NCBI GenBank assembly: GCA_965279295.1
Contig: CBDIHQ010000015.1
Reading direction: 5' to 3' (one strand)
Source of the DNA: Aquabacter sp965279295
GTDB taxonomy: Bacteria > Pseudomonadota > Alphaproteobacteria > Rhizobiales > Xanthobacteraceae
Length of the DNA: 64,000 nt
In this document: positions 1-7,316 of the stretch, piece by piece
Position numbering within the stretch: position 1 is the first letter of the stretch
How the letters are laid out: each line of letters starts with the position of its first letter
Notes under the pieces: generated by a model
Databases searched by the model: none
The model's input: only the letters and a program-made list of their open reading frames with translations
Told to the model about the DNA's origin: nothing
Position numbers and translations under genes: made by a program

Positions 1-537
1 GGCCTCACGTTTGACCTGCTGCAGAACGCGGCTTACCACGCCGACCGTCTTGCGCATTTCACACGTCTTCACCGAGGCGTTAGCTTTTTCACCATCTTGC
101 TGGGAACAGGTGGCATAACGGCCGCCGTTGCAGACAGCTGGGTGTTCGGTGTCATCATCGGCGTGGCGGTTGCTGTGTTGTCGAGCCTTGATCTCGCCTT
201 TGACTTCCGCGCGCAGGCTAGACTGCACGAGCGCTTGCGGGAGCGTGTTTTCGCGATCATGGCTGAACTTGACGAAGCAGGCGGTGATGCCACCCGATTT
301 CCGAGCATTCGCGGTTCCCTGACCCGTCTTTTTGGGGAGGAACCCGCTGATATGTGCGCAGTGAGCGCGATGGCATACAACGCAGCCATCCAAGCCACGC
401 AGCGAAACGTAAATCCCGACGATTTGATCCCACTTACCTTCTGGCAGCGACTGGTTCGTCACTGGGGCCGCTGGCCGGGACAGTATTTGACCGTCCGGGA
501 GATCAAAGAAGGGGGCACTAAAGCCGCGTCTAGGTGA
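1..537 (+). CDS. Two-TM membrane protein, SLATT-like (5' end outside window)
   Basis: The frame is open from base 1, so the start is missing; a TTG at 97 lies inside the first hydrophobic segment and is unlikely to be the real start. The visible part has a short helical head (around NAAYHADRLAHF), two membrane segments separated by a few residues (VSFFTILLGTGGITAAVA and VFGVIIGVAVAVLSSL), then a cytoplasmic helical region with RAQARLHERLRERV. This layout resembles SLATT-type 2TM proteins and similar proteins common in alphaproteobacterial prophages. It is the only rightward gene left of the repressor and converges with the methyltransferase gene, so it may be a moron-type accessory gene. Function is unknown; the SLATT likeness is by layout only. 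Confidence 0.55.
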   Translation, partial: GLTFDLLQNAAYHADRLAHFTRLHRGVSFFTILLGTGGITAAVADSWVFGVIIGVAVAVLSSLDLAFDFRAQARLHERLRERVFAIMAELDEAGGDATRFPSIRGSLTRLFGEEPADMCAVSAMAYNAAIQATQRNVNPDDLIPLTFWQRLVRHWGRWPGQYLTVREIKEGGTKAASR

Positions 538-551
538 AAGGAAGCACGCCG

Positions 552-1244
552 TCATTCCGATCGCTCCCCCTTGGTGCTCAGCCAATGAAATGTCGGGGCG
601 GCGCGCGGCGCGGTGAGATCCCACACCAGCCAAACCCAATCAGCGGTGCCGCCGCCGGCCTTGTTGCCGGCGCGCAGGTATTCGCCAGGAGGGCACGAGG
701 GCCTGGGCGTAAGGATGTAGATCCTGCTCGGCGGGTGCTGGGCGTAGAAGCCGGCCGCGCGCTTCCCGCCAGCCAGAAACTTCAGGTCCGCGAACACCGC
801 GACCTTGCTGGTCGCGAGGGACAGCGCGCGCCGCGCGAATTGCTCGTTTCCGACCGCCCTGAAGAACGGAGGGTTCATGATGATGTTGGGTTGCGCGATA
901 TGGCGAACCGTCAGGAAGTCGGCTTCACCGATGAAGAAGTCCTCTTCGGTGCGGCGCTTGATATCCGTGCCGACGGCAGCATGGCCAACAGAGCGAGCAG
1001 CCCGCACGACGTTGCCACCGCCGCATGTTGGGTCAAGAATGGCGCCAATGAACCGTTCGGAGCGCAGCAGCGCCCGCGTGCATTCCTCGCCTTCGACATA
1101 CCAGTCCAGACCATCGCGCGCCCAAAGGTGAGCGGCCTTGGCCTTGCGACGCTCCTCAATGTCATCGGCGGCCAATAGGACATCGAGTTCGCTATGGGCA
1201 TCGAGATCAGCGAGCATCGCTTGGAAATCCAGCATCTCCTTCAT
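552..1244 (-). CDS. Phage SAM-dependent DNA adenine-type methyltransferase
   Basis: This is a 230-residue class I methyltransferase. Motif I is DPTCGGGN at about residues 71-78 (SAM binding) and the catalytic motif IV is NPPF at about 114-117, the form used by N6-adenine methyltransferases. I chose the ATG at 1244 because it overlaps the stop of the upstream RuvC-like gene as ATGA, implying translational coupling; a start at 1286 is also open. No target-recognition domain or nuclease is adjacent, so it looks like an orphan phage enzyme that could protect phage DNA or mark it. It is the last visible gene of the leftward arm. The sequence specificity cannot be read. Confidence 0.75.
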   Translation of the reverse strand: MKEMLDFQAMLADLDAHSELDVLLAADDIEERRKAKAAHLWARDGLDWYVEGEECTRALLRSERFIGAILDPTCGGGNVVRAARSVGHAAVGTDIKRRTEEDFFIGEADFLTVRHIAQPNIIMNPPFFRAVGNEQFARRALSLATSKVAVFADLKFLAGGKRAAGFYAQHPPSRIYILTPRPSCPPGEYLRAGNKAGGGTADWVWLVWDLTAPRAAPTFHWLSTKGERSE

Positions 1245-1849
1245 TCGGGGATCTCCTCGATCTCGTCGAATGCGCTGAATGGCCATGCCTTCTCGGCGGC
1301 CGCGCGAGCGACGGATTGATTGCGCGGCTGGAATAGCGGGGCGGTCGCAATGGAGGTCTTCGGCGATTCAATCGCGCAGGCGAACGACCAGACTGCGAGG
1401 GCGTCGGCGGCGTCGGCGCTGTTGAACTTCCACCCGAGCTGGCGGCACCGAAGTTGAACCTGTCGCTTTCCCTCGTCGCCGCGCGGGTCCTTGCCCAGGA
1501 AGTGCTTTCGCACGTCGCTTACCGACACCTCGAACACACGGGAATAGCCCTTGGCTTCCAGCAACGTTTCCAGGAGAAAAGGGAGGCCGACCAAGATCCT
1601 CGTGGTGTTGAAATTGGTCTTCTTCGCCATGATGCGGGGATCGAATGGCGCCTCGAAATAGATGGCGTCGACGTGGTGGACCTTCAGGAAGTCCGACAGC
1701 CAGATCAGCATGCCGGCACCGACGCGCCCGTTGCTGGAGCTGGGAGGTGCCCACCGCTCCGTACCGGACAGCGGCAGCGAGCCGGGCGCGCCATACGCCC
1801 AGCCCGCCACGGTGGCGATGTCCAATGCGAGGATCGCCCGGTCGCTCAT
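1241..1849 (-). CDS. RuvC-like Holliday junction resolvase (phage)
   Basis: This 202-residue RNase H-fold protein has the acidic residues expected of RuvC-type resolvases: D10 in ALDIATVAGWA, E66 in IYFEAPFD and D146/D149 in SADAADALA. Such enzymes cut branched DNA made during phage replication or recombination, before packaging. The gene is tightly coupled on both sides: its ATG overlaps the stop of the GapR-like gene (TGATG), and its stop overlaps the methyltransferase start (ATGA). Residues after about 160 are variable, as is usual for phage forms. The family call is secure; the exact substrate is inferred. Confidence 0.8.
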   Translation of the reverse strand: MSDRAILALDIATVAGWAYGAPGSLPLSGTERWAPPSSSNGRVGAGMLIWLSDFLKVHHVDAIYFEAPFDPRIMAKKTNFNTTRILVGLPFLLETLLEAKGYSRVFEVSVSDVRKHFLGKDPRGDEGKRQVQLRCRQLGWKFNSADAADALAVWSFACAIESPKTSIATAPLFQPRNQSVARAAAEKAWPFSAFDEIEEIPE

Positions 1850-2295
1850 CAGTGCATGTTCTCGAAGTCTTCGATGGCGCCCTTGGCCTTCGCCTTGGTC
1901 TCGGCCTTCGCCCGCTGCGCCACCGTCGGCTGTGCCGGCGCCCTCTCGCCGTCATCGAGCGGCTTGCCGCCCAGGCGCGCGGCGGTAGCCATCACGATGG
2001 CCTCCCAATCGGCTTCCTGGTCGCCTTCGATGTTGGTGACGATCTCGGCGATCTGGTTGCGCAGTCTGCGCACACGGATGTCCGTTTTCAGCAGCTTCGG
2101 ATCGACGCCGCGCGACTTCGCCTCGGTCAGGAGATCGGCCTCATCCTGCTTGTACTGCTTGCACTTGGACCGGTACGTGCCGAGATCAGATTCCCGCTGG
2201 TCCTGGATCTCGTCCCACCGATTCAAAATGCTGTTCACGACTTCTGGATTGGCGGTGTTCGGCTTTGCTGCCGCTGCTTTTGCTCGACGTGCCAT
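1849..2295 (-). CDS. GapR-like (DUF2312-type) phage protein
   Basis: The protein has 148 residues. Its central segment is a charged helical stretch followed by ADLLTEAKSRGVDPKLLKTD and IRVRRL, which resembles the core of the alphaproteobacterial nucleoid protein GapR (helix, then a G-[FV]-D-x-K-x-LK and V-R-IR pattern). GapR binds overtwisted DNA in front of polymerases. Unlike cellular GapR (about 90 residues), this one carries a long C-terminal Ala/Lys-rich extension. It sits in the leftward early operon directly before the resolvase. The homology is a pattern-level judgement; if wrong, this is simply an unknown helical phage protein. Confidence 0.5.
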   Translation of the reverse strand: MARRAKAAAAKPNTANPEVVNSILNRWDEIQDQRESDLGTYRSKCKQYKQDEADLLTEAKSRGVDPKLLKTDIRVRRLRNQIAEIVTNIEGDQEADWEAIVMATAARLGGKPLDDGERAPAQPTVAQRAKAETKAKAKGAIEDFENMH

Positions 2296-2345
2296 GCTGG
2301 CTTCCTTGACGCTGCGCTCGCGATCGGCACGAGCAACCGACCCGG

Positions 2346-2582
2346 CTACTTGCGACGCTCGACGGCGCGCCGGAATTCAGCGGCTTCGCGCCGGTACCAC
2401 TTGGTGGTTTCCGCAGTCCAAAAGCTGATCGCGGCCTCGCGGGCGGCGGCTTCGGTGCTGCGATAGAACATCACCGGGAGGAGGCTTCCAGGTTTCACGC
2501 CTTTGCCCATCTCGGGGATAAAGGCGACGAATTCCTTGCCGAGCGGCGCTTCACCCACGGCGGCGTAAACGACGGGCTTCAT
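2346..2582 (-). CDS. Small phage protein of unknown function
   Basis: A 78-residue protein. The ATG at 2582 is preceded by a full AGGAGG (complement of 2588-2593) with a 5-base spacer, and that ribosome site lies next to the stop of the upstream gene (2595-2597), so the two are probably co-translated. The N-terminal half has an alternating hydrophobic pattern (VVYAAVGEA, EFVAFIPEM) and the C-terminal part is a basic helix rich in Arg and Ala. I do not recognise a family. Confidence 0.6.
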   Translation of the reverse strand: MKPVVYAAVGEAPLGKEFVAFIPEMGKGVKPGSLLPVMFYRSTEAAAREAAISFWTAETTKWYRREAAEFRRAVERRK

Positions 2583-2594
2583 GGTTGCCTCCTG

Positions 2595-2954
2595 TCAGCG
2601 CGCAGGCGCTTCAGAGATGTCATCCACTCGTCCGCTAAGACGAGCAGCCGCGCGCACCAAAGGCGCACCAGCCCTGGATTTCTGTCTTGCGATTTCAAGT
2701 TGGTTTTCCAGCATCTGAGCTTGCCGTGCGCACTCGCGCTCATAGGCGGCGAGCAGGGCGAAGTAGATCGATGTGCCGATGTCCTTGATGACATGCGGAC
2801 GGTGAACCAAGGACCAGAGCTTTGAATGGGGAACGCCAGCCTTCCGGGCCGCACGCTTCAACGCCGCCTCGGCGTCGCCGTGCCCCTGGCGCTCCTGCTC
2901 ATGGAGGAAGCGCGCCCAACCAGAAGCGTCTTCGACGAACCCAGCGGCGCTCAC
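2595..2954 (-). CDS. Phage early protein of unknown function
   Basis: A 119-residue protein with a GTG start at 2954, supported by a perfect AGGAGG (complement of 2961-2966) six bases upstream. This rules out the competing frame 2579-2854. The sequence is helical and charged (WARFLHEQERQGHGDAEAAL, then AAYERECARQ and a basic tail), consistent with a small nucleic-acid or protein-binding factor. It is the second gene of the leftward operon after the Cro-like regulator. No family recognised. Confidence 0.6.
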   Translation of the reverse strand: MSAAGFVEDASGWARFLHEQERQGHGDAEAALKRAARKAGVPHSKLWSLVHRPHVIKDIGTSIYFALLAAYERECARQAQMLENQLEIARQKSRAGAPLVRAAARLSGRVDDISEAPAR

Positions 2955-3078
2955 AGCCCACCTCCTGCAAAAAGTGCAAGGGTTGCTGCACCGCAGAAGA
3001 CGGCCGCCCGGCTAAACCAGGTCCGACGCTGATTGAGCGGGGTGGAAGGGAAGGGCGCAGAAAATGAAACAGGCAGCA

Positions 3079-3351
3079 TCAAGATGCCACCTGCTCGGGC
3101 TGTTCGGGCGCATGAGCGGCAACCAGTGTGTCGCTGGTCACATGGCTCATCTCAAAGCGGTGGCACACCGTGATGAACTTTCGCCAGTATCCGATCGGGA
3201 TCGACTGGCGCGATTTCCACGCACTAATCGTCCCAAGTGGGCAGTCCATGAGGGCCGCGATGTAAGCCACAGGCGCGACGCCAGCCTCTTTTGCCGTGGA
3301 ACGCACGGCGGCAGAGAGGTCGGTGAGGAGGGAGGAAACATTATGCGACAT
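3079..3351 (-). CDS. Cro-like HTH regulator
   Basis: A 90-residue protein divergent from the CI-like repressor, which is the expected place for a Cro-type switch protein. A helix-turn-helix pattern lies around residues 24-50 (VAYIAALMDCPLGTISAWKS, followed by SIPIGYWRKFI), similar to small phage regulators with a Pro-x-x-Tyr-Trp motif after the recognition helix. I chose the ATG at 3351; no strong ribosome site precedes it and the operator palindrome overlaps the start, suggesting a leaderless or tightly autoregulated message. It would control the leftward early operon. Confidence 0.55.
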   Translation of the reverse strand: MSHNVSSLLTDLSAAVRSTAKEAGVAPVAYIAALMDCPLGTISAWKSRQSIPIGYWRKFITVCHRFEMSHVTSDTLVAAHAPEQPEQVAS

Positions 3352-3410
3352 GCAATCAGACTGCGTTTCGCAATCTGCAATGTCAAGCACAGATTCTGCA
3401 CATCGCAATC
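3346..3410. promoter_or_regulatory. Left operator/promoter region of the lysis-lysogeny switch
   Basis: The 81-base gap between the divergent Cro-like and CI-like genes carries an imperfect palindrome (GACATGCA ... TGCG-TTT-CGCA ... TGCAATGTC, 3347-3383). Two short elements recur in the second operator region near 4.4 kb: CTGCGTTTCGCAATC at 3361-3375 and ATTCTGCACA at 3393-3402. A weaker copy of the first, CTGCACATCGCAATC, lies at 3396-3410. Shared elements at both ends of the repressor gene are the arrangement expected for repressor binding sites. Confidence 0.6.
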
Positions 3411-3432
3411 AAAGCGAGGGTAATCTTATCCA

Positions 3433-4224
3433 ATGGAAAAAGATCCTCGCGTCATCGCCATGGGTACCCGGCTCAAAGAGGCGCGCATTGATGCGGGCTT
3501 CAAAACAGTTCGAGATGCGGCCAGCGCACTCGGCGTGAAATACGGGACCTACTCCGGCCATGAAGCTGGCACCCGGGGTTTCGACTCCGAGCTACCCCTG
3601 TATGCCCGCCGCTTCCGAGTAGCGCCGCAGTGGTTGGCGTTTGGCACAGGGCAGAAGCGGATTTCCCTGGTCTCTTCGTTCGACCCTGACGCCCCGGATG
3701 AAAGCCATCCACTCCGAGTAATCGAGGATGGCGTTGAGCGAACGGGGAAGGGCAGTGTGCGGGTTCTGCCGCCTGGAGCTATCGCGGAAGTCGATCTCAG
3801 ACCGGGTGCAGGAGGAGGAGGATACGCTTCGATAGTGGTCGACTCAAATAAGATAGGCCAGTACCCAGAAGGTTCTCTTAGGAATGAGTGGCTTTTGCCT
3901 CCTTCGTTTGTAAAAGATGAGCTTGGTCTTTCTTACGGGATGGCCGAGATCCTACAGATTCACGGCGATAGTATGTACCCGGATCTCGCAGATGGTGATC
4001 GCGTAATCTGCGACAGAACCAATCAGAAAGTAAATCAAGGTGGTATATTTGCTGTCTATGACGGTGACGGCGTTATAGTTAAACAGGTAGAGCTTGTTAG
4101 AGAAGCAAAGAAGGCTCAAATTTTATGTACGTCTCGTAATGAAAAATATAAACCATTTATTCTAGATCTGGATGATGGTGTTTTTATTATTGGACGTATC
4201 ACGGTTAAGATTGCCAGAATGTAG
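3433..4224 (+). CDS. CI/LexA-like phage repressor (XRE HTH + S24 peptidase)
   Basis: 263 residues. An N-terminal XRE helix-turn-helix spans about residues 8-70. The C-terminal LexA/S24 domain has the catalytic serine at S180 (HGDSMYP) and lysine at K217 (VIVKQVE), a normal dyad spacing. A possible Ala-Gly cleavage site is in PGAGGGG near residue 125. The protein should keep the prophage silent and self-cleave when RecA is activated by DNA damage. The gene is followed at once by a hairpin terminator. The C-terminal half is AT-rich (many AAA, AGA and ATA codons), unlike the N-terminal half and its neighbours, suggesting a mosaic origin. Confidence 0.85.
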   Translation: MEKDPRVIAMGTRLKEARIDAGFKTVRDAASALGVKYGTYSGHEAGTRGFDSELPLYARRFRVAPQWLAFGTGQKRISLVSSFDPDAPDESHPLRVIEDGVERTGKGSVRVLPPGAIAEVDLRPGAGGGGYASIVVDSNKIGQYPEGSLRNEWLLPPSFVKDELGLSYGMAEILQIHGDSMYPDLADGDRVICDRTNQKVNQGGIFAVYDGDGVIVKQVELVREAKKAQILCTSRNEKYKPFILDLDDGVFIIGRITVKIARM

Positions 4225-4226
4225 AA

Positions 4227-4249
4227 GGGGGCGCCTAGCGCCCCTCTTA
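4227..4249 (+). terminator. Intrinsic terminator of the repressor gene
   Basis: A GGGGCGC / GCGCCCC stem with a CTA loop lies three bases after the repressor stop and is followed by a T-rich stretch (TCTTA). It separates the repressor transcript from the recombination operon. Confidence 0.7.
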
Positions 4250-4334
4250 CCGTCATTAACCGTTATTCTATATATATAATTAAGGGTAAAACTACCCGCA
4301 CACGTGAGCACGCGCAGGGGAGGTGATCCCTCAA

Positions 4335-4434
4335 ATTCTGCACAAGTGATTCGTCCATCTGCGACCTGCGTGATTGCAATATGAGAAAATAATTGCAGAA
4401 CGCAGTTGACGAATGTTCTGCGTTTTGCAATCGT
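4335..4434 (+). promoter_or_regulatory. Operator and probable promoter of the rightward recombination operon
   Basis: This region repeats two elements of the cro/cI intergenic region: ATTCTGCACA at 4335-4344 and CTGCGTTTTGCAATC at 4418-4432 (14 of 15 bases identical to 3361-3375). A related CTGCGTGATTGCAAT lies at 4366-4380, and an inverted repeat GCAGAAC / GTTCTGC encloses 4395-4420. A TTGACG (4406-4411) could serve as a -35 box, with the 4418 operator copy filling the spacer and -10 region, so bound repressor would block it. The 4250-4334 stretch before it is AT-rich and has a short GGGTA/TACCC hairpin. Confidence 0.55.
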
Positions 4435-4490
4435 CTGTGTGTCGTCACCTCGGAATGGCCGGAGCGGACGACGACGCAACGGACCAATCA

Positions 4491-5477
4491 ATGCCCATCC
4501 AGACCATCAATGTCGGCTCCCGCGCCGACTGGCTGGCGCTGCGCGCCAAGGACGTCACGGCGTCCGTCGCCGGCTCCCTCTTCGGCGTTCACCCCTACGT
4601 GTCGGCGTTCAGCCTATTCGCCCTGAAGACCGAAATGACGAAGGAGGACGTTGAGGAGAGCCCTCCGATGCAGCGCGGCCGGCTCCTAGAGCCGGTTGCG
4701 GTCCAGCTCCTCAAAGAGCAGCGCCCGAACTGGAAGATCAAGCACAACGCCGGGGCCGGGCAGGTCTACATGCGCGATCCGGATCTGCGCATTGGCTGCA
4801 CGCCGGACGTCTTTGTGATCGACGAGAATGGTCGCCGGGGCAACATCCAGATCAAGACTGTCGAGCCCTTCATCTTCAAGAACAAGTGGCAGGGCGGCAG
4901 CTCCAAGGGCGAGATCGAGATCCCCGACTGGATCGTCATCCAGGCGATCGTAGAGGCGAAGCTTACCGGAGCAGCCTTCGCATGCGTTGCGCCTCTCACT
5001 GTCGGTCACGGCCTCGCAATGCCCCTCCTCGAAATCCCTCTTCACGAGGGGATCTGGGACAAGTTCAAGACGCGCACGTCCGACTTCTGGCGCCGGGTCG
5101 AAGCCGGCGAGGCCCCCCCGCCTGATTACGCCATCGACGGCGCGCTGATCGCGGCGATGAACGCGAAGGCCGACGGCCCCCCGATCGATCTCTCCGGGGA
5201 CAATCGGCTGATGGAGATCCTCGCCCAGCGCGAGGTCCTCAAGGCACGCGAGAAGAACGGTTCCGACGCCGAGAAGGAGCGGAAGCAACTCGACGCCGAG
5301 ATCATTCACAAGATGGGCGCGGCCTCGGTTGCGAACCTTGGCAACGGCGTGGTGGTGACCGCTGCCGTCACTGATCGCAAGGGCCACGTAGTTCAGGCCA
5401 GCAAATTCCGCACTGTTCGGGTGAAGGGTTTCTCCCTGCCGCCGTCAGCCGGCATTGCGAATGGAGAGGCGGCATGA
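4491..5477 (+). CDS. YqaJ-type phage exonuclease
   Basis: A 328-residue PD-(D/E)XK nuclease of the YqaJ/lambda-exonuclease type. Diagnostic parts are DVTASVAGSLFG near the N-terminus, RGRLLEPVA (glutamate motif), IGCTPDVFV (catalytic Asp) and IQIKTVEP (the E/QxK motif). It resects double-strand ends to give single strands for the downstream RecT-like protein. I chose the ATG at 4491 because the family normally begins a few residues before RADWLALR; an in-frame ATG at 4455 is also possible. It is the first gene of the recombination operon, and its stop overlaps the next start (ATGA). Confidence 0.8.
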   Translation: MPIQTINVGSRADWLALRAKDVTASVAGSLFGVHPYVSAFSLFALKTEMTKEDVEESPPMQRGRLLEPVAVQLLKEQRPNWKIKHNAGAGQVYMRDPDLRIGCTPDVFVIDENGRRGNIQIKTVEPFIFKNKWQGGSSKGEIEIPDWIVIQAIVEAKLTGAAFACVAPLTVGHGLAMPLLEIPLHEGIWDKFKTRTSDFWRRVEAGEAPPPDYAIDGALIAAMNAKADGPPIDLSGDNRLMEILAQREVLKAREKNGSDAEKERKQLDAEIIHKMGAASVANLGNGVVVTAAVTDRKGHVVQASKFRTVRVKGFSLPPSAGIANGEAA

Positions 5478-5929
5478 ACGTGCCCTCCGCGATGGATCGC
5501 CTGCGCGACCAACCCATTACAATCTCTGCCGATCCAGAGGTTGGCTTCGTTGTGAAGCAGGGCGACCTTGCCTCTCCAGGCTTGGATTGGGGCGAGATGT
5601 TCGCCCAGATCGTTTCGCTCACGCATCCCTCAGTCACCGGCCCTCGCTTCGCGATGCGGACGGATATCGAGTGGTTTCGGCTGCGCGAGAGCCAGGACTT
5701 GAAGGTTGCCGATGAAAAGGCCCAGCGACTGAACACCGTCACGGTGGAAGTCGACCTTAACGCGGCGCGGGACTTCGAGGCCGGCCTTTCAGACATTTTG
5801 TGCTGGGCCCGCGGTTACTGCGCGGCTCAGCCCGACAGCAGCAATGCACCCCTCGGGATCGAGGCGCTGCGCAACCTCAACATCATTCTGAAACGCGCCA
5901 TCACGCGCACCGAAGAGGCGAAAAGCTAA
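5474..5929 (+). CDS. Phage protein between exonuclease and annealing protein
   Basis: 151 residues, no recognised family. It overlaps the exonuclease stop by ATGA and the next start by TAATG, so it is translationally coupled on both sides and probably works with the two recombination proteins. The second half has regular hydrophobic helices (DILCWARGYCAA, EALRNLNIILKRAI). Confidence 0.6.
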   Translation: MNVPSAMDRLRDQPITISADPEVGFVVKQGDLASPGLDWGEMFAQIVSLTHPSVTGPRFAMRTDIEWFRLRESQDLKVADEKAQRLNTVTVEVDLNAARDFEAGLSDILCWARGYCAAQPDSSNAPLGIEALRNLNIILKRAITRTEEAKS

Positions 5930-7188
5930 TGAGCAACGCATTGGACCTTTCCGCGGCAGAGCAGCGGGTTGCCGGACGCATCACCCCAGAAAGTGCGCGC
6001 AGCGTTTCGATTTCGCGTGGTGGCGGCCTCGTGATCCGCGACATGGCCGAGGCCATGGAGTTCGCGAAGATGATGGCGATCGGCGGCGTCTCGGTTCCGA
6101 AGCATCTGCGTGGAAACCCCGGCGCGTGTCTGGCGGTGACCATCCAGGCGCTGGAGTGGGGGATGTCCCCCTTCGCGGTTGCCAATAAGAGTTACAGCGT
6201 CAATGACCGCATGGCTTATGAGGCACAGCTTCTGGCGGCGGTGGTGATCCAGAACGGTCCGTTCGCGGAGCTCCCGACATATTCATATTCTGGCGAACCC
6301 GGCACAACGCGTGTGTGCACCGTCACCGTGAAGCTGAACAACGGCCAGGTGATCACGCATTCCTCGCCTGAGGTGGGGAAGATCCAGCCGAAGAATTCGC
6401 CGCTTTGGAAAACTGACGAGGATCAGCAGGAGGGCTACTACACCGTTAGAGCGATGGCTCGGCGCAACTTCCCTCACATTCTGTTGGGTGCCAACGCGCC
6501 TGAGGACATCGTTGAGGAGGAGGCGCAGGCACCGCGCGACATCACCCCGGTGCGGCAGACCACCACGCAGAAGCTCGACCAGCTTGCCGGCACGTCGTCG
6601 GCGCAGACGGTGGACACCATCGATCCAGACACGGGCGAGGTCCTTCAGCAGGAAGCCGAGGCCCCCGCTGCTGCGCCGGCGGCATCTAAGCCCAGGGCCC
6701 GCAAGGCGCCAGATCCGAAGCCTGAGCAGCAGGCGCCGGCACCCACGCAGCAGCAGGTTGCCGCCGCCGTTGCCGACCCGCTTGTTCAGAAGACGCTGGA
6801 AACCTTCCCAGGCTCCCAGGTCGTCGACGTTCGGACAAATGCCGGGAGCGAGCCTGAAGGGGCTTCTGCGGAGGTCTGGGACGACTTCGACGCCGACGAC
6901 GGACCTGAAACCGCGGAGGATGGCGTCACCCCAGAAGAAGAACGCATCCACATGCGGATGGCCGACTTGGATCATGTTCCTATCGGCATCGACAAGGACG
7001 ACATCGCCCAATGTCGCCAGTACTTGGCCGGCTACGACGCCGCCGTGTTGGGTCAACCCTTCAACACATGCCCGATCGATCTCCGGGTTGAAGCGCGGGC
7101 TGTGGAATGCGCGGCATGGTGTAGGGGCCATGACACCGTGACCGGCGATTCCTACGAGGCCCGGCAGGCCCGGCGGAAGAAGAAGTGA
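5929..7188 (+). CDS. RecT-like single-strand annealing protein
   Basis: 419 residues. The first ~200 resemble the RecT/Bet superfamily: EAMEFAKMMAIGGVSVPKHL, GACLAVTIQALEWGMSPFAV, then NDRMAYEAQLLAAVVIQNGP and GYYTVRAMARRNFPHILLGA. Such proteins anneal single strands produced by a partner exonuclease, here the YqaJ-type enzyme two genes upstream. The remaining half is a disordered Pro/Ala/Gln-rich linker followed by an acidic segment and a short C-terminal domain with several Cys residues, longer than typical RecT (about 270 residues). The ATG at 5929 overlaps the previous stop. Confidence 0.75.
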   Translation: MSNALDLSAAEQRVAGRITPESARSVSISRGGGLVIRDMAEAMEFAKMMAIGGVSVPKHLRGNPGACLAVTIQALEWGMSPFAVANKSYSVNDRMAYEAQLLAAVVIQNGPFAELPTYSYSGEPGTTRVCTVTVKLNNGQVITHSSPEVGKIQPKNSPLWKTDEDQQEGYYTVRAMARRNFPHILLGANAPEDIVEEEAQAPRDITPVRQTTTQKLDQLAGTSSAQTVDTIDPDTGEVLQQEAEAPAAAPAASKPRARKAPDPKPEQQAPAPTQQQVAAAVADPLVQKTLETFPGSQVVDVRTNAGSEPEGASAEVWDDFDADDGPETAEDGVTPEEERIHMRMADLDHVPIGIDKDDIAQCRQYLAGYDAAVLGQPFNTCPIDLRVEARAVECAAWCRGHDTVTGDSYEARQARRKKK

Positions 7189-7316
7189 GCTTTCGCCATC
7201 CGGGGGGCCTGGCCTCCCGGGCGGCTTCCCAGGCGGTCGCTGCCTGGGCCGCCGTCCTTCTCGCCGCGATCCTGATCATCGCCATCGCCACAATCTGCCA
7301 TGCCGGAATTCTCTGA
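7185..7316 (+). CDS. 43-residue membrane protein in recombination operon
   Basis: A GTG start overlaps the stop of the RecT-like gene (GTGA), and its own stop overlaps the next ATG (TGATG). The product begins MSFRHPGGLASRAAS and then has one long hydrophobic segment (WAAVLLAAILIIAIATIC). The double overlap argues that it is translated. Function unknown. Confidence 0.6.
   Translation: MSFRHPGGLASRAASQAVAAWAAVLLAAILIIAIATICHAGIL

Noticed and set aside
534..1178. Long rightward ORF of 214 codons
   Set aside because: It lies opposite the methyltransferase gene, whose motifs are clear; its own sequence is Arg/Gly-rich shadow coding.
2579..2854. Alternative leftward frame of 91 codons
   Set aside because: It overlaps the frame at 2595-2954, which has a perfect ribosome site at its GTG start and better composition.
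3064..3423. Rightward ORF over the Cro-like gene, with a GGAGGAAACATTATG sequence at 3330-3345
   Set aside because: It is antisense to the better-supported regulator. The internal ATG gives only a 26-residue basic peptide reading through the operator, and the ribosome-like site is the complement of ordinary Ser/Leu codons.
6283..7131. 282-codon leftward ORF opposite the RecT-like gene
   Set aside because: Shadow frame in high-GC DNA; no ribosome site and an unnatural Arg/Leu/Gly composition.
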